The notes below the pieces were generated by a model. It did not search any database. It saw only the letters and a program-made list of their open reading frames with translations, and was not told the origin of the DNA. Below are positions 9,622 to 22,556 of a stretch of 64,000 nucleotides of DNA, one piece after another. Position numbers and translations under genes: made by a program. Source of the stretch: Muricea muricata (Eukaryota; Cnidaria; Anthozoa; Malacalcyonacea; Plexauridae); assembly GCA_963855995.1 (NCBI GenBank), contig OY979731.1:3789442-3853441 (forward strand). The letters are read 5' to 3'. Positions within the stretch are counted from its first letter, which is position 1. The number at the start of each line of letters is the position of its first letter.

Positions 9622-10500
9622 TAACATGCATGATGGAACTTTGTCTTACGGCCTTGCAACGCTGTACCTACTTTTATTATAAAGTCCTAACCAAGTTCTG
9701 AAGTGATGAAACTAAAAAGTGCGGTGACAACTTGTGACGTGTGCATCGATGAAATTTGCATATGTCGCTTTCTAAGAGGCGAAACATTTCATCATATGAA
9801 ACCTTTGCTACTTGGCCAAAGCCATGTTTTTAAACTTAACTTGGCTCTATTCAATGACAATTATATAAGAATTTATGTTCGCTGACATAGACACTATATA
9901 GCCTAATAGAGTCATTGTGTAAGTGCACCTTGTGGACCTCAGTGGAACATCTAGGAAAGAACTCTAAAACAGGCTAAACTTTCATTAAAATGTAGTGGTA
10001 GAAAATTATGTATGTAAAGGTGAAATTCCCAATAAAGTAAGTAAATATAAGAAAAACACATTCCGAGAAACAACATCTGTAAACTCAAGATTAATTCGAG
10101 CTTTTAAAAACAAGACAACATTTTTGCAGTGATATTTTGACTCTTCATTCTGGTTTGACAATGAACTTGAAATAGAGTCGAAATATTTCCGCAAAATTGT
10201 TGTCTTACTTTTAAAGCTCAAATCTTGCGTTTACAAGTTGTTGATTTTCGGAGAGTTTTTTCTTATATTTTATTAACGTAAGTAAATTCCAAAGAATTTA
10301 TTTTGATACTTATGAACTTTAATATTTTTTATCTACAAAATTGAAAGATCTTAACCATGTGGTAATGGACATCAAACATTATAATGACATACCGTGATGT
10401 TGAAAATCTCATATGGAGTAATGATATTTCATATTTCAACGCGGTAAATCTGCTCAATCTTTTATTCAATATCGAAACATCTTATCCATGTGACAATTAA
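9622..10500 (-). repeat. Intron of copy 2, duplicated at 16930-18170
   Basis: This intronic sequence reappears in diverged form at about 16930-18170. Shared phrases include CTCAGTGGAACATCT, CTTGGCCAAA and CTTATCCATGTGG. It shows that the gene duplicated as a unit of several kilobases. Confidence 0.65.
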
Positions 10501-10520
10501 TATAAACATTTACATCTTAC

Positions 10521-10598
10521 TTTTCTTGCCTGTTTCACATCTGGTTCAAGATCACGCAGTATTGATGGACTTGTACTTGTAGTAGTGCTACCATCATC
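10521..10598 (-). CDS. Upstream exon of lectin copy 2
   Basis: A 26-codon exon with acceptor ATAATTTAG| (high end 10598) and donor |GTAAG (low end 10521), phase 0 at both ends, matching the phase-0 start of the coiled-coil exon. It reads DDGSTTTSTSPSILRDLEP and then DVKQARK, a Ser/Thr-rich linker leading into the coil. A further exon may end at 10711 (strong donor GTAAGTAT, frame ending NRVSFSS), but its acceptor is unclear. The exon with the signal peptide was not found. Ordinary intron lengths (about 0.5 and 1.04 kb) support the model. Confidence 0.45.
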
Positions 10599-10749
10599 CT
10601 AAATTATTCGAATTTATCGACCATGCTAACTTCTCTTTTCAAAAGGTTACTAATAATATGAGTTATGACCAAATATATATGTTACAAAAATAAAATCATA
10701 TCATACTTACGGAACTAAAGCTAACTCTATTATCAGCAACTGGCTTACT

Positions 10750-11481
10750 TTTTTAAGTTGACATGGTTAAATCAACCACATCAATCGCCTGTCCGTGACA
10801 AAATTAAAATAAATGATGACTATATTAAAAAACTTATTTCTTTATATGTCTATAGACCAAGTTTATACGTCGAACTTTTCGTGTGCCGAACCTAATGTTA
10901 GTGAGCTCATTTAGTGAGTTTACAAGATAATGAATTTCGGAGATGTTTCATTACTAGGCTTAACATCCGTGGTCGAGTCCCGGCTGTTGGCATCGAATAT
11001 GAAGTGGTTCCTTATATGCATTTGTTTGGTATAATCGATTCTAAGGTTAACATATATCCACGTCTTACTCTGTATCGTGTGTCGTGTTTCTTGGGTTAAC
11101 ATCCGGCGTGGGTCGTGAGTGAGGTCATGGGTCACTTTTCAATTATTACACTTCCCGAAGGGTAAGTGTCTTAAATCCACCCGTTCGTCAACGAGAAATC
11201 GACTTTCCATCGCGACAACGCGGGCTCAAAGTATGGGATACTTCATGTCAACAATGTACAAAAGCTTGTACGTCTGAACCTCTATGAATTTCCCAGTTAC
11301 TTGCGTTTACTTCGAGATACGTGGTCATTATGTACATATATAGATGTTTTTGGTATTTTCTGGTTACTTTTCACCCTGGACTGAAAGAGCCAGTGTCTTA
11401 AAATGGCCTTTTTCTCTCTTCGTTCTTTTTTCGTGGTCACAATCATGACTCTCCATTTTGGACGGCGGGCTCATTTTCAAT
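10750..11481. other. Non-coding region with a dispersed inverted repeat
   Basis: No coding sequence is recognised. Positions about 11057-11146 (around CACGTCTTACTCTGTATCGTG and GGGTCGTGAGTGAGGTC) recur in inverse orientation at 14509-14592. The flanks do not match, so this is a dispersed element rather than one large palindrome. Confidence 0.6.
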
Positions 11482-11566
11482 ATGGCGGACGTCAAGGAGT
11501 CAGCTGCAATTTTCTTGTTTCACTTCTTTCTAATGCTCTATTTCGGGCAAATTACTGTTGTTTGCG
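11482..11566 (+). CDS. Possible signal-peptide first exon
   Basis: An ATG in a good context (AAT ATG GCG) starts MADVKESAAIFLFHFFLMLY, which continues with FGQITVVC and stops at a donor G|GTAAAT in phase 1. This is a typical secretory signal: a short polar start, a hydrophobic core and small residues before a Cys. Phase-1 introns right after signal peptides are common in extracellular proteins. The AATATGGCGGAC context resembles a YY1-type start-site element. Unspliced, the frame stops after four more codons. No second exon was assigned with confidence; the product is unknown. Confidence 0.4.
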
Positions 11567-11688
11567 GTAAATCTGAATAAACAGGGAACTATGGAATTTT
11601 CCTTTAATTTTGTATGGTATTATGGATATTTCATTACATAGTTCTGTATTTCATTTTCCAGAAACTCATTAATATATACAGTATTTAA

Positions 11689-11901
11689 AGGTAGGTTGCA
11701 GTCCATAATGTAAACAAATGCTTGATTTATATGTTGAACTACTATATTTGTAAAATATGATTTACTAACTGAATGCATGGCACTGTTCTGGTTTGCTTTG
11801 CTCATAAATGAATGCAACCAGTGTTTAGATTCAAAAAAATTTCAGTCGGTCCCCCTTTGTTATGAGCAGAACCAATATGCAGAAGGGACTGTAACCTACC
11901 T
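11689..11901. mobile_element. piggyBac-type MITE with TTAA target
   Basis: The termini AGGTAGGTTGCAGTCC and GGACTGTAACCTACCT are inverted with one mismatch. They are directly flanked by TTAA on both sides (11685-11688 and 11902-11905), the duplication made by piggyBac transposases. The element is 213 bp and non-coding. Confidence 0.8.
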
Positions 11902-11905
11902 TTAA

Positions 11906-12959
11906 CTGTTGAGTTTAACACACTACTACATTCTCTCAAATGTTCTGGCTTAAAGTTGTGCCTTGCTTGACACAGTGTTTGTTTTTAAAGTCATTTCTTG
12001 ATTAGACGATGCTACAACTAATTTATGGAATTTCATCATTCGCCTGGTTTCAACTTTGTACTTCTGGCAAATCAGTCAATCATGACCAACAAAAGCTCTG
12101 AACACCTTATTTTTCCACCAGAATTATAACATGAAATTTAAGGCCAGTGTGTACTGTTATGATAAAAGCACCACAGAAGAAAAGTGCCATTGTATGAATT
12201 TTCATTTGTGCAACTGTCAATAATTAACAATGTACTATGATACTCTTTGTTGAGACTGTCAAAACATGGCTCTCATATGGCATTATTTTATTGACTAGTT
12301 GTTATGGCAATGTTCAGTTATCGATTATGCAACAATACCTATTCTTCAAAAAAGGTCATTCAGCTGAAATGCAAGGACACTATGTTCAATGTTCATAAGA
12401 ACAAGATGTTTACTACTTCATGTTTGTAATGCTGCCACAGCATATTGGTGAAAACTAAATGTATTCTAATAATGAAAGCACTAAAGATCATATTATATAC
12501 AAGAACAATCACTTTGCCTTGTTTGTGTTTTGTCTTCTCTAGTGTCTACAGTAATTCTTTTTCGTAAGTGGTTCCCAACACCGTGGTAAAATAAAACATA
12601 ACATAGCCACATATACATAGCACGCTACTGGTTCCAGTAATTTGTCAAAGATGTCATGTACACCGTGATCACATCCATTGACCAATATAGAAATTGTGTG
12701 AATAAAATAACTGCCAGTCTTGTATTGGATGAAAACCTGTTTCACTTAAACAATTTTAACATCTTGACACCTTCACCAATCTCAATAATACTTGCATAAT
12801 GAACTGCATAATTCATAAACAATACTGTATTTTTGGCAAATCTTACTTCTGTGTTTTTCTGTTATGAGCATTATCCAGATTTATATTAACAGGCATTGGC
12901 AATGGAAAATTTTATTGTTTCATGTGAAAGAGCATGAAAAAGTAGGCCGATTGACTGTT
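11906..12959. other. Non-coding, nothing recognised
   Basis: AT-rich sequence with no supported exon. If 11482 and 13453 belong to one gene this would be intron, but no linking exon was found. Confidence 0.45.
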
Positions 12960-13410
12960 TACTAAATACATAAACGAGCATAGCTCAGTTATTATTCAGT
13001 CAAATTCAATAATATCTTGCACATGGATACTACATAACAAGACGCATCAAAAAACGTTTCTAGTTTTGTTGCCAAGGTAACACTGCTGTCCCTAGGCCCT
13101 TGATACGAAATTTGTATAACTTGTTATATTTATCCACCTGGACATTTTTTTTTCGAACAATGATCTTCACATTAAACTTTAGGCATGCATATGTATAGCA
13201 GACAGACCTCTGATAACATGTTATAACCAGTTCAAGTATACAGATATTTTATAAAAATTCTGTGCGGGGCCTGGGAACGACAGTGCTACCATAGCAACGG
13301 CGTTAAAAATGTTTTTGAATGTATTTTGCAATGTAGTACATCTGTGTACAAATGTTTATTAAATTTGAGGTAATAATAACTGAGCTGTGCTCGTTTATGT
13401 ATTTATTAAA
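12960..13410. mobile_element. ~450-bp MITE-like inverted repeat carrying X-box motifs
   Basis: The outer arms (CATAAACGAGCATAGCTCAG on the left, CTGAGCTGTGCTCGTTTATG on the right) are imperfect inverted repeats of about 60 bases, and more inverted matches lie inside. The inner parts carry GTTGCCAAGGTAAC (13068-13081) and GCTACCATAGCAAC (13285-13298), both resembling the RFX X-box. No target duplication was fixed. Confidence 0.65.
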
Positions 13411-13452
13411 ATCAGCAGTTTATATTTTGTAAAAAGGTGTTCCCCTCCTCAG

Positions 13453-13629
13453 ATGCCTGCTATCCCTCCACAGGACTATAAGGCTCCTGAAAATTCAACC
13501 CAACCAGCCCCCGTGTGTGAGAAAAGTCTGAAAAGGACCCTAAGTTCCGTAATTTCTGAGGGAAGTGTAAACGCCCGAGTAGGCGTCTTGTTCGATTATA
13601 TTTCAAAAACTATCTATATCGCAGAGTGA
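13453..13629 (+). CDS. Possible terminal exon, unknown protein
   Basis: A pyrimidine-rich acceptor (GTTCCCCTCCTCAG|) precedes a phase-0 open frame that begins MPAIPPQDYKAPENSTQPAP. It continues through CEKSLKRTLSSVISEGS and ends with TAG-free codons up to TGA at 13627-13629. An AATAAA signal lies 74 bases downstream (13703-13708). The Pro-rich start and Ser/Lys middle suggest a disordered tail. The ATG may be internal to a longer protein or the true start. Its phase does not match the exon at 11482 directly. Not recognised as a known family. Confidence 0.35.
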   Translation: MPAIPPQDYKAPENSTQPAPVCEKSLKRTLSSVISEGSVNARVGVLFDYISKTIYIAE

Positions 13630-13702
13630 AGCATATAAACTTATATCAAAACATGAATCATGGTTGCAAAAAGCAATCATATGCAGAATCATAAAGAGAA
13701 AG

Positions 13703-13708
13703 AATAAA
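13703..13708 (+). terminator. AATAAA polyadenylation signal
   Basis: A canonical AATAAA lies 74 bases after the stop codon of the possible terminal exon at 13453-13629. On its own it is weak evidence in AT-rich DNA. Confidence 0.35.
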
Positions 13709-15381
13709 AGCTGAAAAACGTTTAGATGTCTGCAAGGATCGGATATATAAAAATAGGCTATTTCATATTTAACGCCGAAAGCCGGTACTCGACTTTCAAA
13801 AGAAAATGTAAAGCCTTCAAAGTCCAAAGAGGTAGTAATTTATAGTCGAAACGTTGTATTAAAAGTTATTTCTATCTATGTAGTGTTCATTGTTTTGTAT
13901 TTTCTAAGTTTACTCATAAGCAGTTACGTTTTCCTGGATGTTTCGAACAAAATCATTGGAAAATTCATACATTAGTAAAGTAACACTAATTTAATGACTT
14001 TACGAAATAAAGTTACTTTGCTTAGTTCTAAAGCTTTTTCCAAAGCAACATGTTCCCGATCTGTCTGATAGGCTAAAAGCGAGTGACATACACTGCTTCT
14101 AGGCTGCCGACTTTGGCCTTCGGCAAATTTTTCGCCCGAACTCTCGCCTGACTAACCCGAAACTACTTCTGAATAGAGACGTCGATTGGACATTTTCCAC
14201 TAAAATCTAGCTGCAGTTTTTGCTTTACCGCTGTATAGCACGATCAATTTACTTTGAACTGACCAAGTCAAAGACTGCTAGTTGGACACACACAACAGCT
14301 ATAGCGTCCGTGTAGGTGTTATCTTGGTGTCGGATGACACAACTAGTATGAGTAATCGGAGAGAATAAAAAATTTAAAAGCTGCAACTAAAACAACTTTC
14401 AAATATTGCACTAAAAGAATGAGTAAAAGTGAGTAAAAGTTAGTTGTGTGTAATAAACTAATAATTTTATTTTCTCTAACGGCACATATGGAGATTAGAA
14501 AATTAGTGACCTACGACCTTACTCACGACCCACGACGGAAGTTAACCCACGAAACACGAGACACGATATAGAGTAAGACGTGGTAGATCATTGTTTGAAA
14601 ATAACCGCGATGCCATTACAAACGGAATTACAATATGGTGCGCTTTTGTCTGACAAACCACACAACTGTGTTACAATATGTATGGTTCATAAATATGTAT
14701 ATGTCTACGATATGGAATATAAAGAAAAGATGGTCTGATAGAAAATATCTATTTTGCTTATCGTTTATACGGATATATTTACGCATCCATGGCGCAAATT
14801 CTCCTTGCTGTGTTGCGAGTTGTTAAGTTGATTATTGAGCATTTGTCCGTTTTTTTAGATATGGATAATGTAAAACATAATATAAAACTTTAAACGGTAT
14901 TATATCATTTATATGTAGTTTAAAACAGACAGGTCAAGGAAAGGTGAGGTTTTTTGCCTGTAAAATGCAACGCGCTAATTAATATTCTCCTGGTGGTTTT
15001 TATCAGGAAAAATTTATATTTTTTGAGTCAAATTTTGGGTCCAGTCCAGGGTCCAGTCCATGTTTTGTACTATGCCCATTTCAAAACACAATAGATTTGT
15101 TAACAGGATATTGAAACTTGGAATATCTGAGCAATGTGTCAAGCCCCTTACAGACGAGCAAGTTTTGTATGACAAGTTTTCATGTGGCAAGTTTTTATTT
15201 GGTCGTCTGTATGACTGTGTATGCCACTTTGTACAACTTGTAGGAAAGAACAGACATTGTTTTGTCGCACATATTTTTGGTAATGATAAACATTGTCAGG
15301 TTGAATCAGTATATCTTCTAAGTTGTTTTCTATTATAATAATTTCATCTTTGTTATTAATTTGTTTTAAACCGAAACACAT
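13709..15381. other. Non-coding region
   Basis: No gene is recognised. It contains the inverse partner (14509-14592) of the repeat at 11057-11146, with the phrases GACCTTACTCACGACCCACG and ACACGATATAGAGTAAGACG. Confidence 0.5.
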
Positions 15382-15383
15382 TA

Positions 15384-16087
15384 TAAGCTAATTGTTTAGC
15401 AATGCAAACTGTTAAAAATAGTGTGAAAGTAGATGGGAATAAAAAATGCTAAACAAATTTCTTAAATTTTGGAGCTCATCATTCGCCGTGTTTTTCCGCT
15501 AGGTAAAAACCGAAATTTGTACTCCCGATATACATATTGAGTTGACTGGGGGTAAGGAAAGGTTTCGGTGACGTTGGTGAGGGAAAGGGAAAACACAAGC
15601 TAGGTTACAAGGCATGATGAAAAGGGTTTAAGGTATTCTTCACTTCATTTGTTAAACCAACTATAGCACCTTATTCATGTAATCACAGTAAAAGTATACA
15701 ATATTTTGCACCAAATATTCATGGAGTGAAACCCTTCATATCCTGCGTTGTAACCAGCTTGTGTTTTCCTTCCTCTAGCTCTCACCCTTAAATAATCTTT
15801 CAATATGTCAAGGATCTAGAAAACCACAAGGAAGATTAAATTGGTCACTTTCATTTGACTAAATATAGCTAGTCTCACTTACCTGGCGCATAAACACCGC
15901 GGAAATCCTTTCTTTACCCCAGGGAACTCAATGCGTACATCTAGAGTAAGAATTTCGGTTTTTACCCAGCGAAAAAAACACGGCGAATGATGAGCGCCAA
16001 AATTTCAGAAATTTGTTTAGCATTTTCTATTCCTATCTCGTTTCTCACTATTTTTAACAGTTTGCATTGCTAAACAATCAGCTTATA
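15384..16087. mobile_element. ~700-bp element with long terminal inverted repeats
   Basis: The ends TATAAGCTAATTGTTTAGCA and TGCTAAACAATCAGCTTATA are inverted. Arms of roughly 160 bases continue through AACAGTTTGCATTGC and the CATTCGCCGTGTTTTT/AAAAACACGGCGAATG pair. A CACAAGCTAGGTTACAA/TTGTAACCAGCTTGTG pair lies further in. The core is unique and non-coding. TA may be the target, but the duplication is not certain. Confidence 0.7.
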
Positions 16088-16194
16088 TATTATCAATGTC
16101 AGCATGTTTAGTATTATCGTTTGTGACACTTCCGTGTTCTTTTCTGTCATTCCAACTTGTTTTAATACATGCTGGCCTAAAAATATGCCTGATC

Positions 16195-16266
16195 ATCGTG
16201 GTGATCAAACCTACGACCTTTCAAATACTAGGCCAATGCTCTGATAACTGAGCTGCGCGGTCAGGT
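16195..16266 (-). repeat. tRNA-derived SINE head
   Basis: On the minus strand a tRNA-like 5' part carries an A-box region (GCGCAGCTCAGTTATCAGAGC, in part) and a B-box-like GGTTTGATCAC, 30-40 bases apart. The cloverleaf stems are imperfect, so it is a pol III promoter of a SINE or a tRNA pseudogene rather than a working tRNA. Confidence 0.55.
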
Positions 16267-16499
16267 CTATTCGAGTATGTGATATTTCAAACTGAATGGA
16301 TATTTCCCTCGATATTAATAAAGTCGTAGGGTAGTCATGATTTTTACGCGTCTGAGTACCTAACATCTAGAATATATTTTGTCACTTCTGTTTTATACTT
16401 GGTAAATTCATTTTAATTTGGTTTAATTGTTTGTTTAAGTAATAGTTATGAACATTCTAAGATTTACAACGAAAAGTTAAGAAAAAATGCTGCTGTAAC

Positions 16500-16545
16500 T
16501 CGGTGCACTGTTTTGACCACTGAGCTACGGCGTTTTTGCGGCCCT
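16500..16545 (-). repeat. Truncated tRNA-like fragment (A box only)
   Basis: Minus-strand CGCCGTAGCTCAGTGGTCAA matches the start of a tRNA and its A box, but no B box follows. It is probably a truncated SINE head. Confidence 0.4.
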
Positions 16546-16929
16546 GCTATTCATAGACAAGATTTTGCTATTTTACGATATGCGTTGTTGCTTTAGTAAA
16601 AATTAACTAACGTTTACTGTACCTTTGCCTCAGTCATCAACCAATTTACAGATACCAATAAGACAACTAGGACTCCTGTATGAACAGCGTTTTGTGATAG
16701 TAGAGAACTCATCGTATTGAAAATTTGATCAGACTTCTATCCTTCGCGAATGTATGTTGATAAATGATAGCAAAATCTTTAGTTCTCGCGTTATCTGTGC
16801 TTTTGTAATATTTCGTTTCTGTAAATAAGGAAACACTTGATGCATAATTGATATTGTCGTGAACCTAAAACCAGCCGCACACGAGAGTTCTTGCCTGAGC
16901 TAAACGTCACACAAGGTCGTAGTTCAGAT

Positions 16930-18170
16930 AACAAACATGATGGACACAGCCTTGCGACTTTATAGCTAATTTTATTGAACAGTAAAAACCAATTTCTGGG
17001 GTGATAAAAAATTTGCAGTGATAACTTGCAAAGACTTCATTGATGACATTTGCATTATTTCACTGTCTAAAAGGCAACGTGAAATTAATTTTTCTGCAGA
17101 CATGTCAATACATGAAACTTTTGGTACTTGGCCAAAACAGATTTCACAATTTTGAAGTTAACATAGTTTTCTAACATGACAATTGCACAATTTCTGTACG
17201 CTGAATTTTTTTTATCACTTAATTATCAGAATTGTCACAGACACTATAGAGTACAGTAGTTGTGTAAGTTTCCCTCGTCAACCTCAGTGGAACATCTGAT
17301 GAATTGCAGGAACTTTTTCAAAGGTTAGCATGAGAGACATTGACATCACCCGTTAAATATATAAGAAATGTGACCAAAAATATACAAGCATGCACAAATG
17401 CATTTTTACAAGGCTTTGTGAACTAAGAACAGGGATGTTTGGTTTTTCTCACCCACTCATGTAGCAGGAAACGAAGTTTAGTAAAAATGTCATTGGCTTA
17501 TCAGACGTATATACTTTCGGTCACGATGATTATAACAAGGGTGATGTCTCTCTGGCAGTCTCATAAGAAAGGCCCTGCAAGAAAGATGTACTAAAACAGG
17601 TCAGACATTCATTTAAAATGTGCATTGATAGAAAATTGGTAAAATGATGTATATAAGAGGTAAAATTTCCAAAAAAATCTTATAGACACGGAAGATCTAA
17701 GCATACTGCCTCGCCAGGTCTTTGTCTCTGCGAAGATTTTCGTGCAGTGTAAGCCTTTTAAACAGTGGCGGATCTAGCGTAAGTCAAAATAAATTACCAC
17801 AGCTCATTCGAGAATATATTTACATTTTAAAATACCTTCAAAGCAACTTCATTGGTTGGATTTTATTCTTTTGAAATTCATAACCTATGACATTGTTATA
17901 AAGTTGTTTTGAATTTAAAATTGAGCTGCTATAATTTATTTTGACTTACCCTGGATCCGCCACTGCTTTTAAAGTCCATTGAATTTATTGAGGTGGTCAT
18001 GAGCTTGTGGTCATGGTCTAAACCATGGGGTAACCATGATAGATATAATAAACTGATATCGAAAAATCTCATGCATAGGTAGACCTGTTAATTCCTAAAT
18101 TCGATATCGTAACCTCTTATCCATGTGGCGATAACTTAGCCTGCGATCAGGCTAGCGATAAATATAAACA
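16930..18170 (-). repeat. Remnant of a fourth lectin unit (intron only)
   Basis: Diverged copy of the intron at 9622-10500 of lectin copy 2, interrupted by the hAT MITE at 17763-17965. It lies 3' (minus strand) of copy 3. It must therefore come from another unit whose FReD and coiled-coil exons are missing; the sequence below 16930 has none. Confidence 0.6.
17763..17965. mobile_element. 203-bp hAT-type MITE
   Basis: The element starts CAGTGGCGGATCTAGCG and ends in the complement of CAGTGGCGGATCCAGGG. It is flanked by a perfect 8-bp duplication CTTTTAAA at 17755-17762 and 17966-17973. The CAGTGGCGGATC terminus and 8-bp duplication are typical of hAT elements. The terminal inverted repeats run about 35 bases. 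Non-coding. Confidence 0.9.
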
Positions 18171-18299
18171 TTGCAAAAAATATAGATCTGTTAATGCAAC
18201 ATCGAAAAAACCTGATGTCGTGTGGTAAGTGATATGAACATTTCAAAACACAATTACAACTGCCGGAAACTTTCATATATGCAATTTTGTTACAATGAC

Positions 18300-18617
18300 A
18301 ATACACAAACTGTGCGAACACAACTTGTCGACTGCTTGTGAATAAACGCACTTAGTTAAAGACATGCAAGAACTTTTTACATTCTTAGAAATGTTCAGAT
18401 TTTACCTACAAAGAAATTATATAATTTTTGCCAGTGACTTGTACATTGTTCATTGGAATTATGAAACTGCTTTGCCACCAGTTTTGATAATATCGTCTTA
18501 CACATCACAGATTATATACAGAAGCAAAATGACTATACCTGTGTTGTCATTTCTTGTCTATGTTATGTATTATTATGTTATATGAAACAAACTATGTTGA
18601 ATACTGAGGCTTCGTTT
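18300..18617 (-). repeat. 3' flank of lectin copy 3, part of duplicated unit
   Basis: Similar to 5800-6106 and 7690-7886. Shared phrases include CACGACTTGTCTACTGCTTG-type sequence and GTTTTGATAATATCGTCTTA. Confidence 0.7.
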
Positions 18618-19217
18618 CTAACGAAGATAGATTTGTCCACCAGGGTTGTTGACTCCTTTCTTGTGATTTTCGTTTTTGCTCCCACAAGGATCATGAGTTG
18701 GTCAGTGATCACGGGTGTCCCCATCAAAGTAATAATAATGCAATGAAGCATAAAGTGAAGGTCTACGAGAATGCCAATACATTCTATATGGAACCACACC
18801 ACTACAAGCTGTCGCCACGTTCTTTATGTTTTGACAGCTTAGTGATCCATGTTTCTGTTTGACTATACTTCCGTTGCGTGGTTGACAAACTATCCAATCG
18901 TTTATGTTGGATTTGACCATGAAATCCTTTCCAATGTCCTTCCAGACATTCCAGTCAACAGCCCCATGTAATGACTCATTGAGTGGAGGGGTGGTTGAGA
19001 TTGGAACGTTGGCGCTGCTGGCAGGCCAGTTTGTAATTTGTAAAGGCGTAGCTGTAAACCAAGGTCCAGCCTCCGCCGTGAGTTTGCATGTCACAGTAAA
19101 CTTGAAAGGTTTTATTGGAAGCGAGCTTGATCCAGTAAGTTCCTGAAGCAGGGGACGTGTATTTGGCTAAGATGTCTTTACACGACTTTCCAGGAAATAA
19201 TTTTGAACCAAATAAAT
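18618..19217 (-). pseudogene. Fibrinogen-like lectin pseudogene, copy 3
   Basis: Paralog of the exon at 7887-8530. The acceptor TTATTTTAG|, SCKDILA, YWIKL, VYCDM, GGGWTLVYSY, NDWIVCQP and the C-terminal NPGGQIYLR codons are all present. It is disabled by a 41-bp deletion at about 19031 that removes the TPRPN loop and shifts the frame. The deletion endpoints share two A bases. A TGG-to-TGA change at 18702-18704 is a second lesion, within the residues before THDPCG. The two lesions are independent. No coiled-coil exon was found upstream. Confidence 0.85.
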
Positions 19218-20015
19218 CTAAAATAACAAAAATAGTTTTCAGTCCACACGTGATAGATGGCAAAAATTCTCGCACTGATTTGGAACCACAACCTGATTTA
19301 GTAAAATAATGAGAATGATAAAGAATCGAGATATTGAAAAAATCGAACAAACTAATTACATTGGCTAATTTCTGTTTTCGCATCACGTGAACAAATTCAC
19401 CCGGTGAAAAATCGGATTTAAGTAGGCCGTATTTCTGTAAAAATAGGTCGGGTGGAGGGGGGGGGATACGGCCGGCTCAAAAACTATGATATTTTGTATT
19501 TCTCAGTCGCGTACGCAACGCTAAATTCAATTGGTTACGATTCAATTTGATTGACAACTTGATTTTTTAATTTATATTACTAGTTTTGACGCTGTTAAAT
19601 GTAAACAAATGAAATTGACAACCTACTTTCAATGTCTATTGTTCTTGTGATAATTGAGACTATCTTTCATTTTTATCGCGTATTGTGATTGGTTCGTTTA
19701 AAATGGCAACAATGTGGGCGTAATATAAAATATCATAGTCTTTGGGCAGGCTGTATTTTCCTCGCGGCCGCTTGTGTCAGATTTCCTCACGGAATCATTG
19801 CAAAATGTCGCCCAGATTCAGATCGAAAAACATTTACGTCTAGAAATTTGGTACGTCTAGAAATTTTAGTTTCAGCCGAACACTCCGTGCTGACGATGGA
19901 AATTCTCTGTAGGTTAGCTTGAGAGGCACTCCCCCCTGCTAAATATATAAGCAATATGAGTAAAACGTTTAAGGATGTTTTGTGCATGAAATAACTTTTT
20001 ACAGTTAAGTTCTTA
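19218..20015 (-). repeat. Intron/5' flank of copy 3 with an insertion
   Basis: Matches 6746-7200 of copy 1 on either side of an inserted segment of about 265-340 bases that carries its own inverted ends. Confidence 0.65.
19479..19743. mobile_element. ~265-bp insertion with short inverted ends
   Basis: AAAACTATGATATTTTGTATT at the left and AATATAAAATATCATAGTCTT at the right (each in part) form inverted repeats of about 20 bases. The segment is absent from the paralogous flank of copy 1, so it inserted after the duplication. The exact target duplication is unclear. Confidence 0.55.
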
Positions 20016-20388
20016 GCTCCCTTAACTGTAGAAATGAACTTGTATCGGGCTGCAGACACAGGAAAAAGCATTTGCTTTGCAGCAAATAGCAGTATCTCAA
20101 TTTATGGGCGCACGAAGCACGCATACCTTATATAGACATTACACATATTACATTACACATATTACACCACGCATTTCACGCTTATACATCTCATAGGCTC
20201 CAGTTGCGATTTTACCTGACGAGTGTAGTAGGCTTTTGCCTACTATACGAAACAAATTTGTAGTGAATAAAATCTATGAAGTAACTCAAAATTGTTTTAT
20301 CTATTTATCTATTTCGCTCTACTTCGGTATTGAGCACTCTATTTGTATGACTTGGAAACAGTGGATATATTTTTTATATTCATTAATC
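20016..20388. other. Non-coding, leading into TA repeats
   Basis: No gene is recognised. A small direct repeat of ATTACACAT-type units occurs near 20140-20165. Confidence 0.45.
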
Positions 20389-22133
<1,745 letters not shown>

Positions 22134-22195
22134 GTGCTAGTTTTGGTTAGCGAAATACAAAAGAGTGCTCAATGACATATAGACAGAGCGAAATG

Positions 22196-22453
<258 letters not shown>

Positions 22454-22520
22454 AAAACAATGTTGTATCTGATCTAATATTAAAACTTTAAAAATTTATT
22501 TAAAACTATAACATCTAACT

Positions 22521-22556
22521 GAAATTTCGACCGCTTTCTGCGGCCGTCTTCAGAGT
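22521..22556 (-). ncRNA. Hammerhead-like motif (unverified)
   Basis: On the minus strand CTGAAGA is followed by a GC-rich hairpin (GGCCGC, loop AGAAA, GCGGTC) and then GAAA. This order resembles the hammerhead ribozyme core, CUGANGA, stem II, GAAA. Such motifs occur at the ends of Penelope-like and other retroelements. The first stem II pair is not canonical, and stems I and III and the cleavage site were not established, so this is only a candidate. Confidence 0.35.
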
